DNA of 64,000 nucleotides. It comes from Trinickia mobilis (GTDB taxonomy: Bacteria; Pseudomonadota; Gammaproteobacteria; Burkholderiales; Burkholderiaceae). The notes under the pieces are model-generated. The model did not search any database. It was not told the origin of the DNA and saw only the letters and a list, made by a program, of their open reading frames with translations. Positions 16,677 through 27,576 of this stretch are shown one piece after another (position 1 is the stretch's first letter; the number at the start of each line of letters is the position of its first letter). Where the stretch lies: NCBI RefSeq assembly GCF_017315705.1, contig NZ_JAFLRF010000010.1, positions 1 through 64,000 of the forward strand, in the 5' to 3' direction. The position numbers were made by a program, and so were the translations under genes.

Positions 16677-17816
16677 ATGACAACGCAATACGGCCCCTCC
16701 TATGTGCGCGCGATCGCGCCTTACGTCGCCGGCAAGCCGGTTTCGGAAGTTGCCCGCGAGTTTGGTCTCGATGAAGCGCACATCGTGAAGCTTGCATCGA
16801 ACGAAAATCCGCTCGGCATGCCGGAGTCGGCGAAGGCAGCGATGGCGCAGGCCGCCGCCGATCTGGGCCGCTATCCGGATGCGAACGCGTTCGAGCTGAA
16901 GGCCGTATTGGGCGAGCACTACGGCGTGCCGGCGGATTGGATCACGCTCGGCAACGGCAGCAACGACATTCTGGAGCTCGCCGCGCATGCGCTGGTCGAG
17001 AAGAATCAGGCGATCGTCTACGCGCAATACTCGTTCGTCGTGTATGCGCTCGCGACGCAAGGCATCGGCGCGCGTGCGATCGTCGTCTCCCCCAAGGGGA
17101 CTGCCTCCGGGGCGCCCGCGGCGAAGTATGGCCACGACCTCGACGCGATGCTCAAGGCCATCGATTCCGACACGCGCCTCATGTTCGTCGCCAACCCGAA
17201 CAACCCGACCGGCACGTTCATTGACGGCCCGGTGCTCGAAGCGTTTCTCGAGAAGGTGCCACGCAATGTGGTCGTGGTGCTCGACGAGGCGTACACCGAG
17301 TATCTCGCCGCGGACAAGCGCTACGACTCGATCGCCTGGACGCGCCGTTATCCGAACCTGCTCGTGTCGCGCACGTTCTCGAAGGCATTTGGCCTGGCCG
17401 GGCTGCGCGTCGGCTTTGCGATTGCGCAGCCGGAGCTGACCGATTTGCTGAACCGTCTGCGCCAGCCGTTCAACGTGAACACGCTCGCACAAGCGGCAGC
17501 CGTCGCGGCGCTGAACGATCGCGCGTTCCTCGAAAAGAGCGCGGCGCTCAATGCGGCGGGCTATCGTCGGCTGACCGCGGCGTTCGACAAGCTCGATCTC
17601 GAATATGTGCCGTCGTACGGTAATTTCGTGCTGGTGCGCGTCGGCAATGACGACGGCGCCGGTGCGCGTGTGAATCTGGCGCTTTTGAAGCAAGGCGTGA
17701 TCGTGCGTCCGGTCGGCAACTACGGGCTGCCGCAGTGGCTGCGTGTGACGATCGGCTTGCCGGAAGAAAACGAGACGTTCATCGCCGCGCTCGAAAAGGC
17801 GCTCGCGCCTGCCTGA
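16677..17816 (+). CDS. hisC: histidinol-phosphate (aromatic) aminotransferase with an 8-residue insert
   Basis: A 379-residue class I/II aminotransferase. SRTFSKAFGLAGLRVG holds the PLP lysine and VANPNNPTGTF the cofactor loop. Being in the aromatic cluster, it probably transaminates prephenate or phenylpyruvate-type substrates as well as histidinol phosphate. The ATG at 16677 follows TTGGAG. Residues near 140 (IVVSPKGTASGAPAAKYGHD) contain about 8 extra residues compared with the IVVPAVKYGHDL usual for relatives; the extra DNA at about 17090-17115 resembles the GC-rich intergenic repeat found at 22751 and 29205. An intrinsic terminator follows. Confidence 0.9.
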   Translation: MTTQYGPSYVRAIAPYVAGKPVSEVAREFGLDEAHIVKLASNENPLGMPESAKAAMAQAAADLGRYPDANAFELKAVLGEHYGVPADWITLGNGSNDILELAAHALVEKNQAIVYAQYSFVVYALATQGIGARAIVVSPKGTASGAPAAKYGHDLDAMLKAIDSDTRLMFVANPNNPTGTFIDGPVLEAFLEKVPRNVVVVLDEAYTEYLAADKRYDSIAWTRRYPNLLVSRTFSKAFGLAGLRVGFAIAQPELTDLLNRLRQPFNVNTLAQAAAVAALNDRAFLEKSAALNAAGYRRLTAAFDKLDLEYVPSYGNFVLVRVGNDDGAGARVNLALLKQGVIVRPVGNYGLPQWLRVTIGLPEENETFIAALEKALAPA

Positions 17817-17846
17817 GCGGCAGGCCGGGCGGTTGATGTCCATCCC

Positions 17847-17881
17847 GCGCGCGAGAGCCTGGGCTCATCGCGCGCTTTTTT
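17847..17881 (+). terminator. intrinsic terminator after hisC
   Basis: GCGCGCGA (17847-17854) pairs with TCGCGCGC (17868-17875); an inner GAGC/GCTC extends the stem around a CTGG loop, followed by TTTTTTT. It lies between hisC and tyrA, so tyrA-aroA-cmk probably have their own promoter or depend on readthrough. Confidence 0.85.
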
Positions 17882-17893
17882 AGTCTGTCCGTC

Positions 17894-18826
17894 GTGACCG
17901 CGTTCTCATTCAACAAACTGGTGATTTTCGGTGTCGGGCTGATCGGCGGATCGCTCGCGCGCGCGCTGCGCGAGCGCGGTGCGCCGGGGCCGCGCGGCAC
18001 GGTGATCGGTGTCGGGCGCTCGGCGGCTTCGGTTGAGCGCGCGCGCGAGCTGGGCGTCATCGACGGTGTCGCCGCGCTGGGCGACGACGCGCAGTTGCGC
18101 GACGCGCTGGCAGGCGCCGATATCGTCCTGCTCGCGGCGCCGGTCGCGCAAACTCAGCCGTTGCTCACACGCATTGCGCCGTTTCTGGACGACGCGACCA
18201 TCGTGACCGACGCGGGCAGCACCAAATCCGATGTCGTCGCCGCCGCACGCGCGGCCCTTGGTCCGTGCATCGGCCAGTTCGTGCCTGGGCATCCGATTGC
18301 CGGCCGCGAATCGAGCGGCGTCGAGGCGGCGCTTCCTGATCTGTACGTCGGACGCAATGTCGTGCTTTGCGGGTTGCCCGAGAACTCGCCGGCTGCCGTC
18401 GCGCGCATCGAGGCGATGTGGAAAGCGACGGGGGCCGAAGTCCGCCAGATGAGCGTGGAGCAGCATGACCGCGTTCTGGCATCCGTGAGCCACTTGCCGC
18501 ACGTGCTGTCGTTTGCGCTCGTCGAGCAGATTCTCGAAGGGCCGGACGCCGATCTGAAATTCTCGTTTGCCGCCGGCGGCTTCCGCGATTTCACGCGGAT
18601 CGCCGCGTCGAGCCCGGAAATGTGGCGCGACATCTGCGTGGCGAACCGGGCAGCGCTGCTGGAAGAACTCGACGCGTACACCGCCGTGCTCGCGCGCTTG
18701 CGCGCGGCGATCGACGCAGGCGACGGCGCGACGCTCGAAGCCGCGTTCGCACGTTCGCGCAAGGCGCGTACCGAATGGCAGGAGCGCGGCGGCAAGGTCG
18801 CTGCCGGCGCCAGTCCCGCGAAATAA
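17894..18826 (+). CDS. tyrA: prephenate dehydrogenase
   Basis: A 310-residue NAD(P)-dependent enzyme that turns prephenate into 4-hydroxyphenylpyruvate for tyrosine. The Rossmann motif [14 protein letters not shown] opens the protein, and [13 protein letters not shown], with its active-site His, is conserved. [16 protein letters not shown] is the C-terminal helical domain signature. The start is a GTG at 17894, the first codon that gives the complete nucleotide-binding fold. The gene is followed by aroA 11 bp downstream. Confidence 0.94.
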   Translation: MTAFSFNKLVIFGVGLIGGSLARALRERGAPGPRGTVIGVGRSAASVERARELGVIDGVAALGDDAQLRDALAGADIVLLAAPVAQTQPLLTRIAPFLDDATIVTDAGSTKSDVVAAARAALGPCIGQFVPGHPIAGRESSGVEAALPDLYVGRNVVLCGLPENSPAAVARIEAMWKATGAEVRQMSVEQHDRVLASVSHLPHVLSFALVEQILEGPDADLKFSFAAGGFRDFTRIAASSPEMWRDICVANRAALLEELDAYTAVLARLRAAIDAGDGATLEAAFARSRKARTEWQERGGKVAAGASPAK

Positions 18827-18837
18827 CAGGAATGACC

Positions 18838-20142
18838 ATGGAATATCTCGACCTCGGACCGTTCTCCCGTGCGTCCGGCACCGTCCGGCTGCCCGGCTCG
18901 AAGAGCATTTCGAACCGCGTGCTGTTGCTCGCGGCGCTCGCGGAAGGCGAGACGACGATCACGAACCTGCTCGACTCGGACGACACGCGCGTCATGCTCG
19001 ACGCGCTTGAAAAGCTCGGCGTGCAGTTCACGCGCAACGGCGACGTGTGCGTCGTGACGGGCACGCGCGGCGCGTTCGTCGCGAAAACGGCGGATCTGTT
19101 CCTCGGCAATGCAGGCACGGCGATTCGCCCGCTGACTGCGGCGCTGGCTGTGAACGGCGGCGAATATCGTGTGCACGGCGTGCCGCGCATGCACGAGCGG
19201 CCGATCGGCGACCTCGTCGACGGGCTGCGGCAGATCGGCGCGAGGATCGACTACGAGCTGAACGAGGGCTATCCGCCGCTCAAGATCCACGCGGCTCCGG
19301 TTTCGGTCGACACGCCGATCCGCGTGCGCGGCGACGTATCGAGCCAGTTCCTGACCGCGCTGCTGATGACGCTGCCGATCGTGCGCTCGCAGAGCGGCTC
19401 GATTGTGATCGAAGTCGAAGGCGAACTGATCTCGAAGCCGTACATCGAGATCACGATCAAGCTGATGGCGCGCTTCGGCGTGACCGTCGTGCGCGAGGGC
19501 TGGCAGCGCTTTACCGTGCCCGCCGGCGTGCGCTACCAGTCGCCGGGCTCGATCATGGTCGAGGGCGACGCGTCGTCCGCGTCCTATTTCCTCGCGGCAG
19601 GCGCGCTGGGCGGCGGGCCGATCCGGGTCGAAGGCGTCGGACGCGCGAGCATCCAGGGCGACGTCGGCTTTGCCAACGCGCTGATGCGCATGGGCGCAAA
19701 CGTGACGATGGGCGACGACTGGATCGAGGTGCGCGGCGTGGGCCACGACCACGGCAAGCTCGAAGCGATCGACATGGACTTCAACCTGATTCCCGACGCG
19801 GCCATGACGATTGCGGTCGCCGCGCTGTTCGCCGACGGCACGTCGACGCTGCGCAACATCGCGAGCTGGCGCGTGAAGGAGACCGACCGCATCGCCGCGA
19901 TGGCGACCGAATTGCGCAAGGTCGGCGCGACGGTCGAAGAGGGCGCCGACTACCTGGTCGTGACGCCGCCCGCGCAGCTCACCCCGAACGCCGCCATCGA
20001 CACCTACGACGACCACCGCATGGCGATGTGCTTCTCGCTCGTCGCGCTGGGCGGCGTGCCTGTGCGGATCAACGATCCGAAGTGCGTCGGCAAGACCTTC
20101 CCCGATTATTTCGAGCGCTTCGAGACGCTCGCCGCGACCTGA
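18838..20142 (+). CDS. aroA: 5-enolpyruvylshikimate-3-phosphate synthase
   Basis: A 434-residue EPSP synthase of the shikimate pathway. [18 protein letters not shown] and [17 protein letters not shown] are the two family signatures, and [10 protein letters not shown] is near the C-terminus. The ATG at 18838 ([11 protein letters not shown]) is better spaced from AACAGG than the ATG at 18832. The motif NAGTAIRP is of the glyphosate-sensitive class I type. It is closely coupled to tyrA upstream and cmk downstream. Confidence 0.96.
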   Translation: MEYLDLGPFSRASGTVRLPGSKSISNRVLLLAALAEGETTITNLLDSDDTRVMLDALEKLGVQFTRNGDVCVVTGTRGAFVAKTADLFLGNAGTAIRPLTAALAVNGGEYRVHGVPRMHERPIGDLVDGLRQIGARIDYELNEGYPPLKIHAAPVSVDTPIRVRGDVSSQFLTALLMTLPIVRSQSGSIVIEVEGELISKPYIEITIKLMARFGVTVVREGWQRFTVPAGVRYQSPGSIMVEGDASSASYFLAAGALGGGPIRVEGVGRASIQGDVGFANALMRMGANVTMGDDWIEVRGVGHDHGKLEAIDMDFNLIPDAAMTIAVAALFADGTSTLRNIASWRVKETDRIAAMATELRKVGATVEEGADYLVVTPPAQLTPNAAIDTYDDHRMAMCFSLVALGGVPVRINDPKCVGKTFPDYFERFETLAAT

Positions 20143-20157
20143 CCGACGTTGTTATCG

Positions 20158-20844
20158 ATGAAATCGACTCGCCCCTTTCACCAGACGCCCGTCATCACGA
20201 TCGACGGCCCAACCGCCTCCGGCAAGGGCACGGTCGCTGCGCTGGTCGCCGCCCACCTGGGCTTTCACCTGCTCGATAGCGGCGCGCTGTACCGGCTGGC
20301 GGCGCTGGCGAGCGTACGCTACGACGTGCCGCCCGACGCGGCGGACGAGCTTGCGAAGCTGGTCGGCGATCTCCATATCACGTTCCGCGAGGGCCTGGCG
20401 CAGCTCGATGGCGTCGACGTTTCGACCGAAATCCGCGCGGAGGCAATCGGCAACCGGGCGTCGGCCATTGCCGTGCACGCGCCGGTGCGAGCCGCGCTGG
20501 TGGCGCGTCAGCGGGCGTTCCGCAAGGAGCCGGGGCTGGTGGCGGATGGGCGCGACATGGGCACGGTGATCTTTCCGGATGCCGTGCTGAAGGTGTTCCT
20601 GACGGCCAGCGTCGAGGCGCGCGCTGCGAGACGGCATAAGCAATTGATCCAAAAAGGATTTTCTGCTAAGATAGATGACTTGCTTCGGGATTTGCGTGAA
20701 CGCGACGAGCGCGACAGCAATCGTGCCGCCGCGCCGCTCAAGCCCGCAGCAGATGCGAAGCTGCTCGATACTTCGGCGCTCTCGATCGACCAGGCGGTCG
20801 AACAAGTGGTGCAGTGGTATCAGGCGCTTCAACCGCGCGCGTGA
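20158..20844 (+). CDS. cmk: cytidylate kinase
   Basis: A 228-residue P-loop kinase that phosphorylates CMP and dCMP. The Walker A motif is [24 protein letters not shown] follows, and [14 protein letters not shown] is the family signature. The start is the ATG at 20158, 15 bp after aroA. It precedes rpsA as in most Proteobacteria. Confidence 0.96.
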   Translation: MKSTRPFHQTPVITIDGPTASGKGTVAALVAAHLGFHLLDSGALYRLAALASVRYDVPPDAADELAKLVGDLHITFREGLAQLDGVDVSTEIRAEAIGNRASAIAVHAPVRAALVARQRAFRKEPGLVADGRDMGTVIFPDAVLKVFLTASVEARAARRHKQLIQKGFSAKIDDLLRDLRERDERDSNRAAAPLKPAADAKLLDTSALSIDQAVEQVVQWYQALQPRA

Positions 20845-20879
20845 TCGAGAAAGATAGCGCGCTGCGGCTGGCAGTAGGT

Positions 20880-20900
20880 GCTCCGCGATGGGCGCGGAGC
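20880..20900 (+). promoter_or_regulatory. hairpin in the rpsA leader
   Basis: GCTCCGCG (20880-20887) pairs with CGCGGAGC (20893-20900) around a 5-nt loop in the 160-bp gap before rpsA. No T run follows, so it is not a standard terminator. Because ribosomal protein S1 autoregulates its own translation in other bacteria, a leader structure here is plausible, but no specific motif is recognised. Confidence 0.35.
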
Positions 20901-21004
20901 GTGTGTTAACCCTTAACCCCGTATGGCTTTCGCTGTGACGCCGCGGTTCCCGGTCTTTCAAGCGCCGGGCAGGCAATGCGAACACCATGCAAATTTCGAT
21001 TTTT

Positions 21005-22717
21005 ATGTCCGACCTGCAAACTTCCACCCCGAATACCGAATCCTTTGCGGCTCTGTTCGAAGAGTCGCTGACCAAGCAAGACATGCGCGCCGGTGAAGTG
21101 ATCTCCGCCGAAGTCGTGCGCGTCGACCACAACTTCGTGGTCGTCAACGCTGGTCTCAAGTCCGAAGCCTACATCCCGCTCGAAGAGTTCCTGAATGACG
21201 CGGGCGAGGTAGAAGTGCAGGCGGGCGACTTCGTTTCCGTCGCGATCGATGCGCTGGAAAACGGCTACGGCGACACCATCCTGTCGCGCGACAAGGCGAA
21301 GCGTCTGGCTTCGTGGCTGTCGCTGGAAAAGGCCCTCGACAACAACGAACTCGTGACCGGCACGATCACGGGCAAGGTCAAGGGCGGCATGACCGTCATG
21401 GTCAACGGCATCCGCGCGTTCCTGCCGGGTTCGCTCGTCGACACGCGTCCGGTCAAGGACACGACCCCGTACGAAGGCAAGACCCTCGAATTCCGCGTCA
21501 TCAAGCTCGACCGCAAGCGTAACAACGTCGTGCTGTCGCGCCGCGCCGTGATCGAAGCGACCCAAGGCGAAGAGCGCGCGAAGCTGCTCGAAACGCTGAA
21601 GGAAGGCGCGATCGTCGAAGGCGTGGTCAAGAACATCACCGACTACGGCGCGTTCGTCGACCTCGGCGGCATCGACGGCCTGCTGCACATCACCGACATC
21701 GCATGGCGCCGTGTGCGTCACCCGAGCGAAGTTCTGTCGGTCGGCCAGGAAGTCACCGCGAAGATTCTCAAGTTCGACCAAGAAAAGAACCGCGTTTCGC
21801 TCGGCATCAAGCAGCTGGGCGATGATCCGTGGGAAGGCATCTCGCGCCGCTACCCGTCGGGCACGCGTCTGTTCGGCAAGGTCACGAACATCACCGACTA
21901 CGGCGCGTTCGTCGAAGTCGAATCGGGCATCGAAGGCCTCGTCCACGTGTCGGAAATGGACTGGACCAACAAGAACGTTGCGCCGTCGAAGGTCGTCCAG
22001 CTGGGCGACGAAGTCGAAGTCATGGTTCTGGAAATCGACGAAGACCGCCGCCGTATCAGCCTCGGCATGAAGCAGTGCAAGCCGAATCCGTGGGATGACT
22101 TCAGCCGCAACTTCAAGAAGGGCGACAAGCTGCAAGGCGCGATCAAGTCGATCACCGACTTCGGCGTGTTCATCGGCCTGCCCGGCGGCATCGACGGTCT
22201 GGTTCACCTGTCGGACCTGTCTTGGAGCGAAACCGGCGAAGAAGCCGTTCGCAAGTACAAGAAGGGCGACGAAGTGGAAGCGGTCGTGCTCGGCATCGAC
22301 GTCGAGAAGGAACGCATTTCGCTCGGTATCAAGCAGCTCGAAGGCGACCCGTTCAGCAACTTCGTTGCGATGAACGACAAGGGTTCGATCGTCGATGGCA
22401 CGGTGAAGTCGGTGGACGCGAAGGGCGCCGTCGTTGCGCTGAGCGCGGACGTCGAAGGCTACCTGCGTGCTTCGGAAATCGCACAAGACCGCGTGGAAGA
22501 TGCTCGCAACGTGCTGAAGGAAGGCGACAAGGTCAATACGATGATCATCAACATCGACCGCAAGTCGCGTGGAATCAACCTGTCGATCAAGGCGAAGGAT
22601 TCGGCTGAGCAGCAGGAAGCCATCCGCGGCCTGCAAGCCGATACGAGCTCGGCAGCGAGCGGCACGACGAACCTCGGCGCGTTACTTAAGGCCAAGCTCG
22701 ACGGCCAGAACCAGTAA
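21005..22717 (+). CDS. rpsA: 30S ribosomal protein S1
   Basis: A 570-residue protein with six S1 (OB-fold) RNA-binding repeats; [40 protein letters not shown] and [20 protein letters not shown] are the clearest. It brings mRNA to the 30S subunit. The start [20 protein letters not shown] at 21005 is the usual N-terminus; an in-frame ATG at 20987 only adds six residues. It is followed by a dispersed repeat and ihfB. Confidence 0.97.
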   Translation: MSDLQTSTPNTESFAALFEESLTKQDMRAGEVISAEVVRVDHNFVVVNAGLKSEAYIPLEEFLNDAGEVEVQAGDFVSVAIDALENGYGDTILSRDKAKRLASWLSLEKALDNNELVTGTITGKVKGGMTVMVNGIRAFLPGSLVDTRPVKDTTPYEGKTLEFRVIKLDRKRNNVVLSRRAVIEATQGEERAKLLETLKEGAIVEGVVKNITDYGAFVDLGGIDGLLHITDIAWRRVRHPSEVLSVGQEVTAKILKFDQEKNRVSLGIKQLGDDPWEGISRRYPSGTRLFGKVTNITDYGAFVEVESGIEGLVHVSEMDWTNKNVAPSKVVQLGDEVEVMVLEIDEDRRRISLGMKQCKPNPWDDFSRNFKKGDKLQGAIKSITDFGVFIGLPGGIDGLVHLSDLSWSETGEEAVRKYKKGDEVEAVVLGIDVEKERISLGIKQLEGDPFSNFVAMNDKGSIVDGTVKSVDAKGAVVALSADVEGYLRASEIAQDRVEDARNVLKEGDKVNTMIINIDRKSRGINLSIKAKDSAEQQEAIRGLQADTSSAASGTTNLGALLKAKLDGQNQ

Positions 22718-22750
22718 GCTGAGGAGCGCCCCCAACCTTGGCGGTTTGCG

Positions 22751-22821
22751 CCAAGCCCCCCGAGGGGGCAATCCCCCAAAGGGAGTTCCAGTCGGGCGGA
22801 AAACTTGGGGGCGGCTCGGCG
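22751..22821 (+). repeat. dispersed GC-rich intergenic repeat, copy 1
   Basis: A roughly 70-bp segment between rpsA and ihfB with blocks GAGGGGGCAATCCCCCA, GTCGGGCGGAAAAC and GGGGGCGGC. The same ordered blocks occur in reverse orientation at 29205-29285. It encodes no protein and resembles the dispersed palindromic repeats common in Burkholderia intergenic DNA. Confidence 0.6.
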
Positions 22822-22845
22822 TTTTCTTAAGGGGTCTGCCGCAGT

Positions 22846-23169
22846 ATGACCAAATCGGAATTGGTCGCCCAGCTGGCAACGCGATTTCCGCAACTTGTCC
22901 TCAAGGATGCGGATTTCGCGGTGAAGACGATGCTCGATGCGATGTCGGAGGCGCTGGCCAACGGCCATCGCATCGAAATTCGTGGCTTTGGCAGCTTCGG
23001 CCTGAACCGGCGTCCCTCCCGAGTCGGGCGCAATCCGAAGTCGGGTGAAAAAGTGCTGGTGCCTGAGAAGCACGTGCCGCACTTCAAGCCTGGCAAGGAA
23101 TTGCGCGAGCGAGTGGATGGCCGCGCCGGCGAGCCGATGAAAGCCGAAGAGCCCGACGACGATCTGTGA
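22846..23169 (+). CDS. ihfB: integration host factor subunit beta
   Basis: A 107-residue DNA-bending protein. [17 protein letters not shown] opens it, the HU/IHF signature is [20 protein letters not shown], and [20 protein letters not shown] is the IHF-beta arm. It pairs with IHF-alpha and shapes promoters, including sigma-54 promoters such as the one proposed at 63973. It is downstream of rpsA in the standard order and is followed by a strong terminator. Confidence 0.95.
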   Translation: MTKSELVAQLATRFPQLVLKDADFAVKTMLDAMSEALANGHRIEIRGFGSFGLNRRPSRVGRNPKSGEKVLVPEKHVPHFKPGKELRERVDGRAGEPMKAEEPDDDL

Positions 23170-23217
23170 CTTCCGCGGATTGCCGTCGTCGGCTCTAGCC
23201 GGATCGGTAAAGACCGT

Positions 23218-23245
23218 AAAAAAGCGCCTTCGGGCGCTTTTTTTT
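23218..23245 (+). terminator. intrinsic terminator of ihfB
   Basis: The stem AAAGCGCC/GGCGCTTT closes a TTCG loop and is followed by eight Ts. It could also work in the opposite direction because of the A run before it. Confidence 0.9.
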
Positions 23246-23439
23246 CGCCCGTCGATCGTCGTGGCGCGCAAGGGACGGGTCGCGTGCGCCCATTTGGCGC
23301 GTATCACACCGCGCATGGCCGGTTTCGCCCGCCGCGTAAGGCTTCCTTTACAATACGGGTCACTTTTGCGCGGCGGCAAAGCGGTGCGGCGCTCGGCCGG
23401 GCCCGTGTCGATTATGCAACCGCAGTCTAGAGAGCCTTT

Positions 23440-23733
23440 ATGAGATTTATCGTCTGGTTGATCCGTGTGCTGGTGTTCGTGTTGCTGCTCGTGCTTGCGC
23501 TCGCCAACACGCAATCTGCAACGCTGAATTTCCTGGCCGGATACGCGTGGCAGGCTCCGCTCATCCTGATCGGGCTCGCTTTTTTCGGTGTGGGTTTGCT
23601 TGCGGGGCTCGTATCGTCGTTTCCGGCGATGATTCGTTTGAGGCTCGAAAACGGCCGCCTGAAGCGCGACTTGCGCGTCGCGCGCGAAACGCCTCCGGTG
23701 GTCGAAGAGCCGCCGCTGCCGCCGCTGATCTGA
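23440..23733 (+). CDS. lapA: lipopolysaccharide assembly protein A domain protein
   Basis: A 97-residue inner-membrane protein with two transmembrane helices (residues about 4-22 and 38-62) and a short cytoplasmic coiled tail (RLRLENGRLKRDLRVARE) ending in a Pro-rich stretch. This is the LapA/YciS (DUF1049) architecture. LapA works with LapB in LPS assembly and control of LpxC turnover. It is followed by lapB. Confidence 0.88.
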   Translation: MRFIVWLIRVLVFVLLLVLALANTQSATLNFLAGYAWQAPLILIGLAFFGVGLLAGLVSSFPAMIRLRLENGRLKRDLRVARETPPVVEEPPLPPLI

Positions 23734-23797
23734 GCCGCCTTTGTGCCGCGCCCCGCCCGGTGCGCGGATTTTGTGTTTCGCACTTCCGATCATTCGC

Positions 23798-24973
23798 ATG
23801 GATCTCGATTTCTGGTGGCTGCTCATCATCCCGGTCGCGTTCGCCCTCGGCTGGATGGCGGCGCGCTATGACCTGAAGACGCTGCTTTCCGAAAGCTCCA
23901 ATCTTCCTCGCTCGTATTTCCGCGGCCTCAATTTCCTGCTGAACGAACAGCCCGATCAGGCAATCGACGCGTTCATCGAAGTCGTCAAGCTCGACCCGGA
24001 GACGATCGAATTGCACTTCGCGCTTGGCAATCTGTTCAGGCGCCGGGGCGAAACGGACCGTGCCATCCGCGTACACCAAAACCTGCTCGGCCGCGCCGAT
24101 CTGCCGGTCAGCGAGCGGGATCACGCGCTCTTCGAACTCGGTCAGGACTTTCTGAAAGCCGGCTTGCTGGACCGTGCCGAAGAGACGTTCGGCAGGCTCG
24201 ATAGCGGCGACTACGCGCTCGGCGCGCAGCGCGCGCTGCGCACCATTTATGAAATCGAGAAGGACTGGAGCAAGTCGATCGAGACCGCTCGACGGCTCGA
24301 AACGATGGGTGCAGACCCGCTCGACAAGGACATCGCCCAATTTCACTGCGAACTTGCGCAGGAGGCGCTGCAGCAGAAGAAGCCGGCCGACGCGGACGAG
24401 CAGCTCAAGCTGGCGCTGAAAGCGAATCCGCAGAATGTGCGCGCGACGATCCTCGCCGGCGACGTGCAGGCGGCCGGCGGCGACCACGCCGCGGCGATCG
24501 CTGCGTGGCGGCGTGTCGAGGACCAGAATCCGTCCTACCTGCCGCTCGTCGCCGAAAAGCTGATGACGGCGTATGCCGCGCTGGGCCGCGCCGCGGAGGG
24601 GGCGGACCTGCTGACGAGCTACGTCGACCGCTATCCGTCGAACGACTTGCTCGACGTCGCCTATCAGCATGTCGCCGATCTGCGCGGCAGCGACGCCGCG
24701 CATACGCTTGCCCGCACGCAGATGCAGAAGTCGCCGAATCTGGCCGGCATGACGCGCTTGCTCGAAGCGCAAATCGCGGCGGCTGACGAACCGCGGCGCA
24801 GCGAGCTGGAGCTGATGCGCACGCTGATCAAGCAGCGCACCAAAAATCTGCCACGGTACACGTGTCAAAATTGCGGTTTCCGAGCGCGCCTGTTCTATTG
24901 GCAGTGCCCGGGATGCAGCGGCTGGGAAACCTATGCGCCGCGCCGCGTCGAGCCGATGGCGGCATCGAATTGA
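23798..24973 (+). CDS. lapB: lipopolysaccharide assembly protein B
   Basis: A 391-residue protein with an N-terminal membrane anchor (MDLDFWWLLIIPVAFALGWM), TPR repeats from about residue 45 to 330, and a C-terminal rubredoxin-like metal site (CQNCGFRARLFYWQCPGCSG). This is the LapB/YciM architecture. In E. coli LapB coordinates LPS synthesis and FtsH-dependent degradation of LpxC. The ATG at 23798 gives the canonical anchor. It is followed by sugar-nucleotide and heptose genes for the LPS core. Confidence 0.93.
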   Translation: MDLDFWWLLIIPVAFALGWMAARYDLKTLLSESSNLPRSYFRGLNFLLNEQPDQAIDAFIEVVKLDPETIELHFALGNLFRRRGETDRAIRVHQNLLGRADLPVSERDHALFELGQDFLKAGLLDRAEETFGRLDSGDYALGAQRALRTIYEIEKDWSKSIETARRLETMGADPLDKDIAQFHCELAQEALQQKKPADADEQLKLALKANPQNVRATILAGDVQAAGGDHAAAIAAWRRVEDQNPSYLPLVAEKLMTAYAALGRAAEGADLLTSYVDRYPSNDLLDVAYQHVADLRGSDAAHTLARTQMQKSPNLAGMTRLLEAQIAAADEPRRSELELMRTLIKQRTKNLPRYTCQNCGFRARLFYWQCPGCSGWETYAPRRVEPMAASN

Positions 24974-25108
24974 GATCGCCCCTGTGGCGCGAAGGGGCCC
25001 CTTAGGGCGAGCGATTCGACAGTAGTGGAAGCGGCTGTACGAACGTTGCCGACTCTCGGCGGCACATCGGCAGCCAGTTAATGACCGGGATCAACCACCA
25101 GAACGCGT

Positions 25109-26515
25109 ATGAAAATCACCATCATCGGCACAGGTTACGTTGGCCTCGTCACGGGCGCGTGTCTCGCTGAAATCGGCCATGACGTTTTTTGCCTCGACGT
25201 CGACCCGCGCAAGATAGAAATCCTCAACAACGGCGGCGTGCCGATCCACGAGCCGGGCTTGCTCGAGATCATCACGCGCACTCGCGCCGCCGGCCGCATC
25301 ACGTTCTCGACCGATGTCGAGGCGAGCGTGGCGCACGGGGAAATCCAGTTCATCGCGGTCGGCACGCCGCCCGACGAAGACGGTTCCGCCGACCTGCAAT
25401 ACGTGCTCGAAGCGGCACGCAACATCGGCCGCTATTCGAACGGCTTCAAAGTGATCGTCGATAAGTCGACAGTGCCGGTCGGTACGGCGCAGAAGGTGCA
25501 CGGGGTCGTGGAAGCGGAACTCGCCGCGCGTGGATTGGCGGGTAGCGCGCAGCACCGGTTTTCGGTCGTGTCGAATCCCGAGTTCCTGAAAGAAGGCGCC
25601 GCGGTCGAAGACTGCATGCGGCCCGACCGCATCGTGATCGGCATCGACGACGACGAAGCCGGACAACTCGCGCGCGAGAAGATGAAGCGGCTCTACATGC
25701 CGTTCAACCGCAATCACGAGCGCACGCTCTACATGGACGTGCGCTCCGCCGAATTCACGAAGTACGCGGCCAATGCGATGCTCGCCACGCGCATATCATT
25801 CATGAACGAGATGTCGAATCTCGCTGACCGCGTCGGCGCGGATATCGAGGCGGTGCGGCGCGGCATCGGTTCCGATCCGCGCATCGGCTATCACTTCCTG
25901 TATGCGGGCGTCGGCTACGGCGGCTCGTGCTTTCCGAAGGACGTGCAGGCGCTGATCCGCACGGGCGGCGAGAACGAGCAGCGTCTGCGCATTCTCGAGG
26001 CGGTCGAAGAGGTGAATCATGAGCAGAAAGCGGTGCTCGTGCGCAAGATCACGAGTACGCTCGGCGAAGACCTGACCGGCCGCACGTTTGCCGTCTGGGG
26101 GCTTGCATTCAAGCCGAACACCGACGACATGCGCGAGGCGCCGAGCCGCCGCCTGATCGCCGCGCTGCTCGCGCGCGGCGCGAGCGTGCGCGCCTACGAT
26201 CCGGTCGCACTGCACGAAGCGCGGCGGGTGTTCGCGATGGACCTGAAAGACGTTGCCGAGCAGCATGCGCGTCTGCACTTCACGAATACGCAGGACGAGA
26301 CGCTTGCCGGGGCCGACGCACTCGTGATCGTGACCGAGTGGAAGGAGTTCAAGAGCCCGGACTTCAACCACCTGAAGTCGGTGCTCAAGTCGCCCGTCAT
26401 TTTCGACGGCCGCAACCTATATGAACCGGACGCGATGGCCGAACTCGGCATCGACTACTACGCGATCGGACGTCCTCGTGTCGAACTCACCGCCGACGCC
26501 AATGCACGCGCCTGA
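25109..26515 (+). CDS. ugd: UDP-glucose 6-dehydrogenase
   Basis: A 468-residue enzyme that oxidises UDP-glucose to UDP-glucuronate with NAD+. The Rossmann motif is [20 protein letters not shown], the catalytic cysteine lies in [16 protein letters not shown], and [20 protein letters not shown] marks the C-terminal UDP-binding domain. UDP-glucuronate feeds exopolysaccharide and, in Burkholderia, the L-Ara4N modification of LPS. Its end overlaps the start of hldA by 14 bp. Confidence 0.96.
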   Translation: MKITIIGTGYVGLVTGACLAEIGHDVFCLDVDPRKIEILNNGGVPIHEPGLLEIITRTRAAGRITFSTDVEASVAHGEIQFIAVGTPPDEDGSADLQYVLEAARNIGRYSNGFKVIVDKSTVPVGTAQKVHGVVEAELAARGLAGSAQHRFSVVSNPEFLKEGAAVEDCMRPDRIVIGIDDDEAGQLAREKMKRLYMPFNRNHERTLYMDVRSAEFTKYAANAMLATRISFMNEMSNLADRVGADIEAVRRGIGSDPRIGYHFLYAGVGYGGSCFPKDVQALIRTGGENEQRLRILEAVEEVNHEQKAVLVRKITSTLGEDLTGRTFAVWGLAFKPNTDDMREAPSRRLIAALLARGASVRAYDPVALHEARRVFAMDLKDVAEQHARLHFTNTQDETLAGADALVIVTEWKEFKSPDFNHLKSVLKSPVIFDGRNLYEPDAMAELGIDYYAIGRPRVELTADANARA

Positions 26516-27476
26516 ATCCAACGTCACGCTCGTGCCGGAAGCGGGCCTCGTGCCGCGTGCGCGGCTCGCCGCGGCGCGCGTCCTCGTGGTCGGCGACGTG
26601 ATGCTCGACCGTTACTGGTTTGGCGACGTGAACCGCATTTCGCCGGAAGCGCCGGTGCCGGTCGTGCATGTGCAGAAGCAAGAGGATCGCCTCGGCGGTG
26701 CGGCGAACGTCGCGCGCAACGCGGCGGCGCTGGGAGCGCAGGCGGGGCTCTTGTGCGTGGTCGGACACGACGAGCCCGGCGAGCGGATTGTCGAGTTGCT
26801 CAAGGACAGCGGTGTCGTGCCACATCTCGAGCGCGATCCCGATCTGCTGACGACGATCAAGCTGCGCGTGCTGTCGCGCCAGCAACAATTGTTGCGCGTC
26901 GATTTCGAGAACACGCCGGCGCATGAAGCGCTGCTCGCCGGCCTTGCGCGCTTCGACGACCAATTATCGAAGCACGACGTGATCTTGATGTCCGACTACG
27001 CGAAAGGCGGCCTGACTCATGTCACGCAGATGATCACGAAGGCGCGCGCGTCGGGCAAACCGGTGCTCGTCGATCCGAAGGGCGACGACTGGGAGCGCTA
27101 TCGCGGCGCCACGTTGATCACGCCGAATCGAGCGGAGCTGCGCGAGGTGGTTGGGCAATGGAAGTCGGAACATGACCTGCTCGCACGCGTGACGGCGCTG
27201 CGCACCTCGCTCGACATCGACGCGCTGCTGCTCACACGCTCGGAGGAGGGCATGACGCTCTTCACGGCCGATGGCGGCGTGCACCACGCGCCGGCCGTCG
27301 CACGCGAAGTGTATGATGTGTCGGGCGCGGGAGACACCGTGATCGCGACGCTCGCCGTCATGCTGGGCGCGGGTTTGCCGCTCATCGAAGCGGTGTCGCT
27401 GGCGAATCGCGCGGCCGGGATCGTCGTCGGCAAGCTCGGCACGGCCACCGTCGACTACGACGAACTCTTTCAATGA
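26502..27476 (+). CDS. hldA: D-glycero-beta-D-manno-heptose-7-phosphate kinase
   Basis: A 324-residue PfkB/ribokinase-family kinase, equivalent to the N-terminal half of HldE (rfaE1). [20 protein letters not shown] is the N-terminal signature, [19 protein letters not shown] follows, and the catalytic base lies in [15 protein letters not shown]. It makes heptose bisphosphate for LPS core synthesis. The adenylyltransferase half of HldE is not fused here and must be elsewhere. The ATG at 26502 lies inside the ugd end, indicating coupling, and hldD follows. Confidence 0.93.
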   Translation: MHAPESNVTLVPEAGLVPRARLAAARVLVVGDVMLDRYWFGDVNRISPEAPVPVVHVQKQEDRLGGAANVARNAAALGAQAGLLCVVGHDEPGERIVELLKDSGVVPHLERDPDLLTTIKLRVLSRQQQLLRVDFENTPAHEALLAGLARFDDQLSKHDVILMSDYAKGGLTHVTQMITKARASGKPVLVDPKGDDWERYRGATLITPNRAELREVVGQWKSEHDLLARVTALRTSLDIDALLLTRSEEGMTLFTADGGVHHAPAVAREVYDVSGAGDTVIATLAVMLGAGLPLIEAVSLANRAAGIVVGKLGTATVDYDELFQ

Positions 27477-27576
27477 ATCGAATCCGCGCCGGACGTGCCG
27501 CTTTGGCCGCATCGCCTTGCGGCGCGCGTTGGCCCCACGCGGGTTCCCGCCATTCACCTCATATCGCAGGACGACC

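Noticed and set aside
19047-20279. Second plus-strand frame through aroA
   Set aside because: Arg-rich out-of-frame translation of aroA and cmk.
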